A DNA stretch of 64,000 nucleotides. It comes from Spiribacter salilacus (GTDB taxonomy: Bacteria; Pseudomonadota; Gammaproteobacteria; Nitrococcales; Nitrococcaceae). The stretch covers positions 248,001 to 312,000 of the forward strand of contig NZ_WJPP01000002.1 in the NCBI RefSeq assembly GCF_009649225.1. The letters run 5' to 3'. Numbering within the stretch: the first letter of the stretch is position 1; the number at the start of each line of letters is the position of its first letter. Made by a program: the position numbers and the translations under genes. Shown here in pieces: positions 46,701 through 50,731 of the stretch. The notes under the pieces were generated by a model, which did not search any database, was not told where the DNA came from, and was given only the letters and a program-made list of their open reading frames with translations.

Positions 46701-49700
46701 TTGTGGTGCTTTGCAGACTGACAGAACCGCCTGCACCACCCGCACCGCCACCGGCATCACCGCCGGAGGTATTGATGTTGCCCACTGCCAGCTGTCCGTT
46801 CGCGGTGAGTGTTACGCCCCCCCCTGCCCCAGCTGAGCCACCGCTGTTTTTAGCACTTAAGGTGTCTACATTGGCAATCGAGATAGAACCACTATGTGAT
46901 TCAATCACTACATTGCCGGAACCTAAACCTGTATTTTCGTCGGCAGTGGTCTTAATTGTTGGCGAGCCTGTGCTTGTGACTGACCCTTGTGAATCAACGT
47001 CAAAACGGCCACCGGCAAGCGTAAGATCCTGGGTGATCGAAACACCGTCGTCCCCTGCAATGAGTTCTAAATTGCCAGAGCTAGTGTTCGAGATACTGGC
47101 ATCCAAGACAATGCCACCCGACTCACTCGATTCTAAGGTTAGGTTTCTCGGAGTATTGAGACTAAGATCATCCGCTAGGGTGATAGTGCCAGTCTGATCT
47201 CCGACACTTGCATCATTACCAGTGAATACGGTCACATCACTGCTTGCTAATGCCGTCACCAGCGTCGAAACTAAAATAACTGAACTGTCTACGCTTGCGG
47301 TGAATGTATTCGGATCGCCACCATCCCCGCTAAGCGAGTCAGGAGCGCTCTCCAGGATCGTAATGTCATGAGGATCCAACAACAGCGTCCCAGTCTCTCC
47401 CGCCACCGCAGTCAAGTCCGCTGTACCACGGAAATCCAAAAAGGCTTTGCCCGATACCTCAGCAAAACCACCATCACCGCCTTCGCTGCCGCCGGTGGCG
47501 GAGATGTGGCCGTAGTAGCGGGTTACCTCGTCGGCCCAAACAATCACTTCACCACCGGTGCCCTGTGTGGTGGCGTTGGCAGTAATGGTGGAATTGGCGC
47601 TGATGAAGGTGCGCTCGGCGTTGGCAATGCTGTTGTCTTTGCCTTGGTAGCCGCCACCGAGTTTGATATCGCCGCCGCCGGCGGTGCCATCGGCACTCAC
47701 TTGGTTGTCGTCTAGCAGGCCAACATGGTCGGCACTCACGCGGATGTCTCCGCCCAAGCCTTGGCTGCCCTCAGAGCGCAGCTGTGAGCCAGTGAGCACA
47801 ATTGAGCTTGGCGTGGGGCCAGGCGCGGGCAACGGTGCGGGGGCCGGTTGGTCTGGCGCGGTGCTAACCGCTTCTAAAATCAGCTGCCCGCCCTGCGCGC
47901 CGCTGGTGGTTAGGGTAGTGTTGGTGACGGTTTGGTCATAACCGATCAGGCGGATACTGCCGCCGCGCGTGGTACCACTACGGTTGCTGCTGGAGACATC
48001 CACCACGGCATCGTCTAGCGCAATGGCACCGCTGGCATTATTGCTGCCGCTGCTCAAGATGACTTGGCCGCCGTCATCGCTGGCAGATCGGCTCTCAATG
48101 CGGCCAGCAATATCAAGGCTAGCCAGCGCTTGCAGCGTAATATCGCCGCCGCGGCGCGTTACTTCAGGGGCGGCGGTCTCATCAACGATCTGCGCGGCAG
48201 GCTCGCTGGTGGCAGGCGCCTCTACCACCACATCAACACCGTCACTGCTTTGCAGCACGCTGCTGGCGGTTATTTGGGCGCTTTGGGTAAGAGTAATTTC
48301 ATCGGCCTCTAAAACCACGCTGCCGCCATCACCGGTTTGGCTGCTAACGTCAATTTCACCGCTTTGGGTAATTTCATTAGCCTGCAGCTTGACCCGACCG
48401 CCACTGGCGCGAATCTCGCCCGACTGCTCAATTGAAGAATCTTCCGCGGCGGTTTTAACGACGACATCCATGCCCTCGTCGCTGATTTCCATCTCAATTT
48501 CACTGCCCGCCGCTAAATCAACTGTGCCGCCATCGGCATTAATCTCGCCACTTTGCTCGATGCGCTGACCCAGCAGGGCAACAAACGGCGCGGGGCGGCT
48601 GGCCTGGGTATCGGCCTCGGTATCGGTATCAGTGTCGGTACCGGCATCTTCATCGTACTCACCGGCATTGATGCTGCCCTTACTAATCAGCTCGGCCATG
48701 CTATCGCCCTGGGCATTCAGCGCATCGGCCATGAAGTCATCGGGCGAGATATCTAAGGTAGAGGCAACAAGGCTGCCTACATTCACTACGGAGTTGCTGC
48801 CAAACAGCACGCCGTTAGGGTTAACTAAAAAAATGCGCCCATTGGCAATGAGTGAGCCCATGATGCGCGATGGGTTACCGCCCACCACGCGGTTAAGCAT
48901 GGCCGCCTCTGACGAGGGCTGGCGAAAGCGCACGGTGTTGTCTTCACCAATGCTAAAGCGCTGCCAGTTAATCGCGGCGCGCTCAGTGTTCTGAGTAATC
49001 GTGAGTGTTTTGTCGCCTTCTGAAATACTGGCTTCACCACCCACAACATTGCCACCGCTGGGCAAAATATCCTCTATTACGCTGGTGTCTTCGCCATTTT
49101 CAATCACGGTTAGCCCGTCTTCGGAGTCCACAGACTCGCTACCGCTCACCGTGCCCGTGCTGTACACGGTCACTTCACTGCCCTCGTCTAACGATTCTTG
49201 CAGGCTTTCGCTACTAATAAAGCCGTTTTCGCTTTCCTCAGACCCAGACTCAGGCTCAGACTCAGATTCAGACTCAGATTCAGATTCAGATTCAGACTCG
49301 CCCTCGGCAGTCTCCTCTTCTATCTCTTCCTCGTCTTCCTCGTCTTTTGAGCCTTCTTCGCTACCAATTTCAATATCTTCGGGGTCTAACAGCCACTGGC
49401 CGGCCACGCCTTCGGGGGCGCCGGTGCTCACGCGCCCAGTCACGTTTAGGGTTTTTGCTGAGCTGGTTTCAACAAAGCCGCCATCGCCGCCCTCTGGCCC
49501 ACCGCGGGCGCTAATCCGCCCGGCAAAGTCGGTGCGCTCATCAGACCACACAATCACGCGGCCGCCATCGCCATCAACGGTGGCATCGGCCAGCACCTCG
49601 GCGCCAGACTCAATAATATTGCGCTTGGCATTGGGCACATCAGGGTTTAACCCCAAGTAATCGCCACCCAGCAGAATTTCGCCACCGCCTGTGGCGCCTG

Positions 49701-50727
49701 AGGCATCTACCCGCCCACCGGAGCGAATGGCCACCTCATCACCCGTCATTTCAATTTTGCCGCCCTGGCCGCTGGCAGAAGAAACATCTAAGGTGCCGCT
49801 ATTTTCCACCGCGCCTGGCCCGGCCGACAGGCGGATGCTGCCGCCCTCACCCATCTCAAGCCCGCGCGCCTGCACCAAGCCGCTATTGTTAATGGCAAGG
49901 CCAGAAAGCTGGCCTGCTGCCTCGATGGTCATCAGCACCGAGCCGCCATCGGCCTCGATAATGCCGCCGTTTTTGATGTAACCATCAAGAACGGGCCCTT
50001 CTACCTCAATTTTAACGGGCCCACCCAAGTCAAGGCGCACGCGCTGGCCCGCGCCAAGTAGCACATCGCCACCGGGCACATTAAGCCGGCCAACATTTTC
50101 AATTTTTGCAGCCACCAGCACCACAAACCCGCCGTCGCGAGTCACGATGTTGCCTTGGTTGATAATGGCGTTGTTTGAGCTGCCTTCAAACTCAAAATTA
50201 CCCGCCATAAAATCTTCGTTACTGATGTTCAGCGTAGAGGCCAGAATACCGGCCACATCAACCTGTGCATTGGCACCAAACATAATGCCGTTGGGGTTAA
50301 TGAGAAAAATACGGCCGTTGGCAACCAGCGAGCCATGAATCTCTGAGGGGTTACCGCCCAGCACGCGGTTAAGCGCAATGGCCTCGGCCGAGGGCTGTTG
50401 GTATTCCACCCGATTGCCCTGGCCGATGTTGTAATCCTGCCAGTCGATGGCCATTTTTTGGCCATCTTGTTGGATGACCATGTTTTGGCCGTTTTGGTCG
50501 ATGCTCCCGCTGCCGGCACTGATTTGCCCACCCGTAGGTAGCTCAGCTAAGCCCGCGCTTGAGGCACCCAACAACAACAGACCGGTACCTGTTACCGCGG
50601 CGGCGCGTCGATTACGATTTTTTGACTTACCCCGGGCACGAGTCTTTTCAGCCGCCACCTGCCAAACCCCGCGAGCCGAGTTCCACACGAGCCGATAAGC
50701 GCGATTTAGTGATCCATTGCCTTGCAT
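27166..50727 (-). CDS. TpsA2: giant two-partner secretion exoprotein with two TPS domains
   Basis: Complete 7,853-codon exoprotein of the filamentous haemagglutinin family, roughly 0.8 MDa, predicted to be exported by TpsB2. Residues 1-60 are an extended signal peptide (ESPR) with the signature YRLVWNSARGVWQVAAE. The first TPS domain (~62-330) carries NRVLGGNPS and NPNGI (144-148). A GGG/WLLDP-type module follows (to ~453), then a Glu/Ser linker with an (SE)n run (~453-500). A second TPS domain (~550-770) carries NRVVGGNPS and NPNGV, with a second WLLDP-like module near 1120. Residues ~1130-7330 are low-complexity Gly/Thr/Ser/Asp beta-helix repeats. Residues ~7334-7720 are YDG/MBG-type domains (LNKVYDGTTA; DQTKRFGPTDPEF), and the tail ends in an Asp/Glu-rich stretch. 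No toxin domain and no immunity gene are present. Likely an adhesin; the ligand is unknown. Confidence 0.93.
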   Translation of the reverse strand: MQGNGSLNRAYRLVWNSARGVWQVAAEKTRARGKSKNRNRRAAAVTGTGLLLLGASSAGLAELPTGGQISAGSGSIDQNGQNMVIQQDGQKMAIDWQDYNIGQGNRVEYQQPSAEAIALNRVLGGNPSEIHGSLVANGRIFLINPNGIMFGANAQVDVAGILASTLNISNEDFMAGNFEFEGSSNNAIINQGNIVTRDGGFVVLVAAKIENVGRLNVPGGDVLLGAGQRVRLDLGGPVKIEVEGPVLDGYIKNGGIIEADGGSVLMTIEAAGQLSGLAINNSGLVQARGLEMGEGGSIRLSAGPGAVENSGTLDVSSASGQGGKIEMTGDEVAIRSGGRVDASGATGGGEILLGGDYLGLNPDVPNAKRNIIESGAEVLADATVDGDGGRVIVWSDERTDFAGRISARGGPEGGDGGFVETSSAKTLNVTGRVSTGAPEGVAGQWLLDPEDIEIGSEEGSKDEEDEEEIEEETAEGESESESESESESESEPESGSEESENGFISSESLQESLDEGSEVTVYSTGTVSGSESVDSEDGLTVIENGEDTSVIEDILPSGGNVVGGEASISEGDKTLTITQNTERAAINWQRFSIGEDNTVRFRQPSSEAAMLNRVVGGNPSRIMGSLIANGRIFLVNPNGVLFGSNSVVNVGSLVASTLDISPDDFMADALNAQGDSMAELISKGSINAGEYDEDAGTDTDTDTEADTQASRPAPFVALLGQRIEQSGEINADGGTVDLAAGSEIEMEISDEGMDVVVKTAAEDSSIEQSGEIRASGGRVKLQANEITQSGEIDVSSQTGDGGSVVLEADEITLTQSAQITASSVLQSSDGVDVVVEAPATSEPAAQIVDETAAPEVTRRGGDITLQALASLDIAGRIESRSASDDGGQVILSSGSNNASGAIALDDAVVDVSSSNRSGTTRGGSIRLIGYDQTVTNTTLTTSGAQGGQLILEAVSTAPDQPAPAPLPAPGPTPSSIVLTGSQLRSEGSQGLGGDIRVSADHVGLLDDNQVSADGTAGGGDIKLGGGYQGKDNSIANAERTFISANSTITANATTQGTGGEVIVWADEVTRYYGHISATGGSEGGDGGFAEVSGKAFLDFRGTADLTAVAGETGTLLLDPHDITILESAPDSLSGDGGDPNTFTASVDSSVILVSTLVTALASSDVTVFTGNDASVGDQTGTITLADDLSLNTPRNLTLESSESGGIVLDASISNTSSGNLELIAGDDGVSITQDLTLAGGRFDVDSQGSVTSTGSPTIKTTADENTGLGSGNVVIESHSGSISIANVDTLSAKNSGGSAGAGGGVTLTANGQLAVGNINTSGGDAGGGAGGAGGSVSLQSTTSSVAVGTINTFGGKGNEGVGGGGGGVTVTTEDATNGLVDLQAITTDGGDVVTSFEAESTSGTVDNAGPAGRIVIDSAALISLEGDVSTKGGTSGTGTAQGGNITIKNDLELVGDDREMTTGSTGGNINFDSTINSDLDNTPRSLTLTAGQGDIFLDETVGGGNGGSRELNQLSASAASITSRRDITARGGIVLTASTMTLGDKDDSLGTAGITLNTNRDDGNSAGNGAITFNGRVRLEDHLTLTRGTGAISFDSGSSNNLTGDTDAGAPDLTINGIGADGSEAQGHVSIGNAFTAISGLGDIRLSSIGDLTIGGRINAASLIYNDAGTGDVKLGSNSTGTSTFSGSADVNGNPHGVFVETAGTIDIVDHGIETTESDAAISLISSGAALDLTTVRSDLTTSSGDILLSGVGVTQTGSDVDATGGQIIVDGGGSTIDLTGDLSTTYDESQAGNDAPAVLLRNASTIDVTSVTALAGTLQFGTPSVDLGAGNFDVNGDVTQNTVGAEIDVLSIGANTDGNITITSNNNDFDQLGLIELNGDLHVRSSQGGLALTEDVIANSVKLEAGGAALDLGDNNITSTGGSTVLRGRGVKQVAGSTVDAGARTIEINGRDIGSTATGNIQLDGLLETTNAQSDAIWIRHSLGTNSTIQVGNIEALSGGVQIGDSNSDSGAISQAVGTTIQADEVSVDSRSTITLTNDNEINDLAGVRYGGDVSIRSLDGLRLTGSINRYATVPYRSVSLETDGDGAALLDLNGQNIDGNGVTLSGKGVQSSGGIVNGQGGSIEVNAGDGLIDLSGATLRTTNTSTTAVQLLNAGDSVTLGNINTTGLVSGAGRLVLGGTGALDLQGDISQAVGSVLTVGSLQGNTTGSVDLTNNNLIRTGAAIGETGTLDSFTAGGAFDLFSDTTQGFDITGSVVASNVGNDASVSVDVAGGSLDLSGSITGDGVSLSSQSASGHLVLDGNIDANAGDVDLVAGGRNTADDNAILQSSGTITAGGSLTGSGAGRVLLNQTNDVAGLGPFTTSQDEFVLNNSGRTGALTLTGDVATPNGFTEITTGGLLDLASFDVTSNSGLITLHAVGLDQGAASVVNPGGGNANESNGSVGGILLDAGGGDIALEGSLTTTNTTDNAVRLRNADQVTLGIVSAGSGRVSLGFDVDDQRITGNVSQTGALTANTLEVFTNAAVILDNASNQVSTLNPVRTMGDFTLIDSAGGLQLAGDVLAQSEGNVTIQTAVNSLQLSEFDLTAEGSGNIDLSGVGVSSQQNSAINAGSGTVQLDALSRSTGAVSLAGTLETTSDSNTSVVIQRASSVDFASIVTGTQGTVSLGSDSNGLEVAGGITQSGSLQTGTLRGNSGSVVLTDTGNAFSQLGPYTSSGGFDVYSSDNAGITFVGDVETSGTTTIETSGELNLDTYDLLATGSTLDLFAEGIRQSTVGGPSAVEGASTLLQAGSGSIDLLSDNNNFTGQVTLAATGASAGIRDRDALNLGSLTRSGTTGLGTNTGVTAIAGTTLSLAQESIDTGSGSVDLRALDGNFATVGSITTTTGDIELTQESGTVSDKLTIGHEITSGNGGSITVKGRSVEHTSSGDLATDGGGPIVIEATHGSINMVGDTEFSATDGNISLTAATTVDLSKVSTQADLEVSAGGDVTQLANSGRISADLLDIKATNDGAISLNDDLAGNAFNTLRLRSRNSDDSDIGGGSISIADSTAVAVQEISTTGDFTLTAQGTISSDTDGAEGLVRADNLVVKTLSDGGAAVTLDNAGNDVSFIDIRARNANDDANASGTITWVDSSGYAIGALQTAGDAVLTADGAVTQTAGPAINVNGLGLSGSGSFTLTDSSNVISVLASDATGTLEIVSSVALALGPVNPEGIETGGSAFTLTASSFDADGRIIDTRSPDDGGNAGAISITTTDSDDDGDLIVAELNASGKDATATDGNGGDAGAVTLDAAGALSITGPINVRGGAEDGDGAVGADARVTLDANSSITQSTTGATIDANEVFVSSDTGAVTIDGTTNEMDVFAAQLLGSNADLLVKNNQAMTIGVDTIGLETNGGNITVETDPNTLTLLADVTSEGGHISFDQDVLLGADIAVSSGATQGDIDFAKSIDGSHSLTLTAGTGSITLTGAAGGSTRLGAIDLVSAADVTTDAITAASLLQQAGSGTTTLGGAIDTNTAAGVNITGTDLVVDSDINTTNGGTVTFDQSGSATIAAAGDIFADGAVSMTAAGGISTAGNITTTADNVTFTSATTLTGAVAIDTDTGAGDITFSSTLDGTQNLTLTADTGNLTFSQAVGDTAAVGAILINSAAETLASDTINAASLVQNAGTLTTLTDNVTTTAAAGVNLTATDIHLDGLTIDATAGNGAVRMNGATRLDAAVTITRGTGAVTFTDTVDSEGAETNNLTINGTSTGAVSFEQAVGASGTLGAVTVVNAGQLTINNGANFNLAGAFDQTGGGTVSLGADITTSDAAIGFADAITLTNDLTLNSGSAAGNISFANTINGTHALTITAGTGDADFQSSADVGGSTDLAALTVSGATINLQDVTTTGAQSYTGAITTNITYTSDGSNITFDGDVIIADETNGLVVNTGSGGGNIKFTGTVDSEASENNDLTLTAGTGNIDFDDTVGANGAISALLINSATHVTADNTLDVASLEQAAGSGTTTLSGNVTATGSNSSGNAVDLTTNAISLGAITIDSSSGDGNVVFNAPVTLTGDGTTEIRSGAGDITFSNTLDADGGATAENLTIDTDGTATLTFTGNVGGTNALGRIWVKDIDGISGGDSGGSSIEAAELGARISSLIASSLTLNNTANNLDVLAVELGDGADLSYVDADGVEIGIVGTGDKAITGILGEGEADNGDYSDVSLTLGGALTQATDAIISLPGGALTIDTTSFDAGDVALTNTSGTVLGDTFIGGDFTIDSAGTITQLDKDPDPDPDAFLRVGGDFVVSNDNFTEGEASENFFAGAADSDAANEIRLDGVIELSMSGSDLVGTVSGGTSVTISAADLDDGVAVISEAGGNSITAPTDGAAVTLSEANQIGGTVQITTDGSFDEGTDSAETGIKQSTALDLSGSLTLRASASAKNTASDASSDAGVIALSTATNQFDGTVSVQARGFDVTLGYESTTELGSVDAQRLELSTNTADTTQKSGTTLRVAELMLSSSTGGFTLLGDNAIDQFAANTTNGGNISLGFAGPATAGETVSVASGADFIATGSDVVFETDVDLDFDGAVNLGSGNLTVNAREGLAIDLGGTGSGLALNNSGLGNITAGSTTFETLGNDDITVGGVTGSGTANTGMLTLNSGDELVFTGSDSEFASGITGTADDDIVVNAGISLNSDGSLLSLIAEDNITIGADAELLGNGGNIVLTGKGLSGSGAGITIEEATSGTTTIATTSSGTITLMGTGGSDSSSNNEGVVIGDESSGDRNSILIQTESGDIDITGTGGVWDALEEDDTTQVPGLRLSSLTLQTTAGGDISATGTGPTSDTSIYGDRDGIVIENDVLINTFVSTSAPSDPYGAITLVGDAHGTGEGVDMDDTTDIEIVAATGGLTITGQVLGTGADGSAITTDGTILNARGGDVLITGTGADDGGDGIDLLNTTLGSSDTNSITLNGVSQNISNNDDGIRMAGSNLTASGLILFESDMPMAGGNGAQIENTDITAGAFTATVTSDGHAFWLDDNSSLVTTNGAVTISAESTGLDGVRLYNSTIASHTDITVQGLDNGTQDLYARGLGDDGLDAEDMSILANGNIVIRAATDDDHGIEFNGGRSVIGSGSFDSVDYAATSITIEGQGGTDTGLKLDNLSSGSHLISATGAITLTGSSTSGSKDLELEDVTVRTDTGVITVNGFNNADGDLTLESESGDITLNDGVDGSADLVINANLDNSGSAGNIVLLGNVGNSSSDLDSVSLTGGNITLQDVTTSGTQTYNANTGITTNSTYTSTDSDITFDGDVTIADAVNGLSVETGSGSGDITFTGTVNSGAGETNDLTLTAGTGNVNLQGDAGRLGTSGDLGAFEIISAGQVDMESVSADSITITSATNVDLNAASYTANSGDVSITAATDLRAAGTTTVSATGGITLDGTVDGNTADNQSLNLDAGSLGAISVTDAIGGSTALATLTVTNSNGASFQAVTADTSVVLTDTSDGQSIIFNGALTTPTLTTFGEGYNLALLGGGTVTNATELLNTGTVDIGDDSVDNFTFEGGLETTDNASNPSQVSIGGVLQTSGQALVLDDITLTADAMLDTGNGASGSLSVGTVTAAGNRLVLDVGSIAGATITLGKMADLSGGLTVRDASDAATLTDLGGTTPGAVTITQSLAGVVTFAGDLNATSLTLTNTNGTVWFNDGGDVDLGSLSTAAADYNVVIESSTFDVTNAATFSNTGTLTLGFESTDALTFKGGLTATAAGQIVLGGGTVATTNNNLSLGDANANAIRVIANSILTAGTGTIDLGDTVLADDVTLTIGDDSATTIQMDALAGTFGSGGSDITFNTRGAVTVAGTVGTDIGTITVTDSLGVTFEDSLDATTVDIVDTRGTVAFEGDTTITDLSTASAGYGVSFTGASNDISGDTTFNNTGTITLGDDSGDSTTFTGGLNTTSGSSTEIAGTVETNDALMDLGDVTLTADGTLKSGSGLINVGSINGGTNFGLTLQDGTGGSTGDVTFSGAVTAKSLTTFSGDAGYNLSFNGGGTIVDAVTLNVSNFSFGGSDSNVFTFKGGLNASAANAATFINIVGTVQTEGADLVIGDADLPLFLRGNSTLSTGATNAGNLIIGSVQEGSHDLVLQAGTGNVEILGDVGYNGAIGSLTATGTTIEINDVTTNGGNVELDGDVSVTDSVLDAGETGDISVTGSLNASGTLTIANANSATFMGDASITTGLVTAGEDYSISFTGASNSIAGDTTFLNTGSITLGDQTGDTTTFADGLDTLAASGTTLGGTISSASTAMDLSAITLSADTTITAASININGTIDADTANNQALTLTSDGVISLGGAVGGVNALSSLTVNGDGSLTLSGGSVNTQNAQTYNAAVALGANTLLESNNSGNITFAEALTGAHTLTINTAGETRFNKPVGEGTGNALTSLTTNAAGSVVVAGGSINAAGNITLNDAVTLADDTTFTGANFSAGGVDGENTGGDDYSLGINAATTLAGDVTNITNLIIGGAATIRADITTAGKQTYNGAITLDPLTGSLITLKGDSGELNGAVTGNNNGLTLDFDGLTAIDGSDFTGLGALTVTGGDGGTIQLQGTIITTGAQSYGAAVTLSDDASLNSTADANITFDSTVQTAAGQGYDLNVESGGVVTFDGAIGTSSDRLGQLMTRAGGTLQLNGGAVFTTGTQNFEHAVVLGANTTLSSTEEQVVFTAGANSDAGQNRTLDIQGNFTLSSAIGANDELASLSVSGSSLLGANIVTAGAQTYTGSIQLDDDVVLRGQDLTLASANGIHDLTLTDAGTTIINGALGDDNGALSSLTVNGKGGVIEINGGTIMTAGSQTFNRAVSLGANTSLSGNTISLNGTVNGAFDLSISDEDETTIAGVVGGTSALTDLAIDARSPIVINTTGITTTGTQRYGNSITLGAGLTLTGSEIELIGGVTGAHSLTFDGDVVIAENLAINTNQITFEQAVDSSQNAGNSDAHNLTLTGPVAITAGAIGANNAFGELTVNNKITATNALTITASTLSLQDVESAGSQTFNANTTLAGTYEITDTTDAPAFTVDGTTTLDDNVTVTNANGSVSFRDAVTDPGAHFLSVTASTISLNDVATGGNQTYTGATTTNSTYTSAGGAIEFDGTLTLNDDLVVDTTNAGGTTAGGNITFTDVVESSSSDTLRDITLTAGTAGVIDAQGAVAADTLNVQSASTVTMDESANTITSVTAADIGAGGLTLRNADALVIAAGGITSQGEIDIQVTGGNLTLNGDIETTDAGSDILLATDANFINNAGADALSLHADSRWLIYSTDPGEDTRGDLEGNANFKQYNTSVDDGLDALHGETDQNGLIYTIAPELTIRLDKDKLVEKEYDQNKDADPAEENFSIAGAIDGDDITLDISGITANFDDKNAGEDKLVSVSGLDIDSVSNGDLDVFGYQFTSNDASGNVGTITPKELIVSGITPLNKVYDGTTAAQFSASDKPKLERLIEGDDVSIDAATGQFAQADVKRDANGNILNVDVTVDALTLQGDDAGNYTFGGVEGNPQFSARITPRDLALSVVGANKQYDATTAATVDTWRADIVDGEGQVSRVTSNGGNTLIIDGSTINFQDFDAEFEDPNVGQAKFIEVSNIVIGGGGANNYTIVGQTGGFANITPRDLTIRALDQTKRFGPTDPEFSFVQQGLLAGDSLDIDFAVPRGLEAFAGTHVIEPFGTVSANYAVTFINGTLTVEDSTRPSDLALPSSRGGTENTLVEPLEPGFQFTVPMSVSLNNGQSQTAPLATGNLELVKLSTPVTSGAGTAADFEGISEESVEQAVAQIATTVGPYPYTRILIIDDGISVEPVDLPTSRPPEIDLPPEANEDDDDQEGDDRLALR
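48500..49075 (-). other. Second, internal TPS domain of TpsA2
   Basis: Residues ~550-740 repeat the core of the N-terminal TPS domain: PSGGNVVGGEASI, TQNTERAAINWQRFSIG, RFRQPSSEAAMLNRVVGGNP, GSLIANGRIFLVNPNGVLFG and LVASTLDIS. Every block has a counterpart in residues ~62-170. It lacks a signal peptide, lies behind a Ser/Glu linker, and is itself interrupted by a DTDTDT stretch. TpsA proteins normally have a single TPS domain at the mature N-terminus. Confidence 0.9.
48605..48650 (-). repeat. In-frame (DT)n-encoding hexanucleotide repeat in tpsA2
   Basis: Imperfect hexamers of the ggtatc/agtgtc type on the plus strand encode GTDTDTDTEADT within the second TPS domain, just after its SINAGEYDED segment. 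Changes in copy number would preserve the frame. It is probably a loop insertion between beta-helix coils. Confidence 0.65.
49242..49300 (-). repeat. In-frame (SE)n-encoding hexanucleotide repeat in tpsA2
   Basis: About nine hexamers of the tcagat/tcagac type on the plus strand encode consecutive SE dipeptides, flanked by Glu-rich sequence. The tract lies between the first WLLDP-type module and the second TPS domain. Long near-perfect hexamers are prone to slippage, which here would alter linker length but not frame. Confidence 0.85.
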
Positions 50728-50731
50728 ATCT

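Noticed and set aside
27166-50727. TPS loci as contact-dependent inhibition (CDI) systems
   Set aside because: TpsA2 has no VENN or pretoxin motif and no C-terminal toxin domain, and the gene beyond its stop is a convergent DUF192 gene and not an immunity gene. TpsA1's end is outside the window but also enters MBG-like domains.
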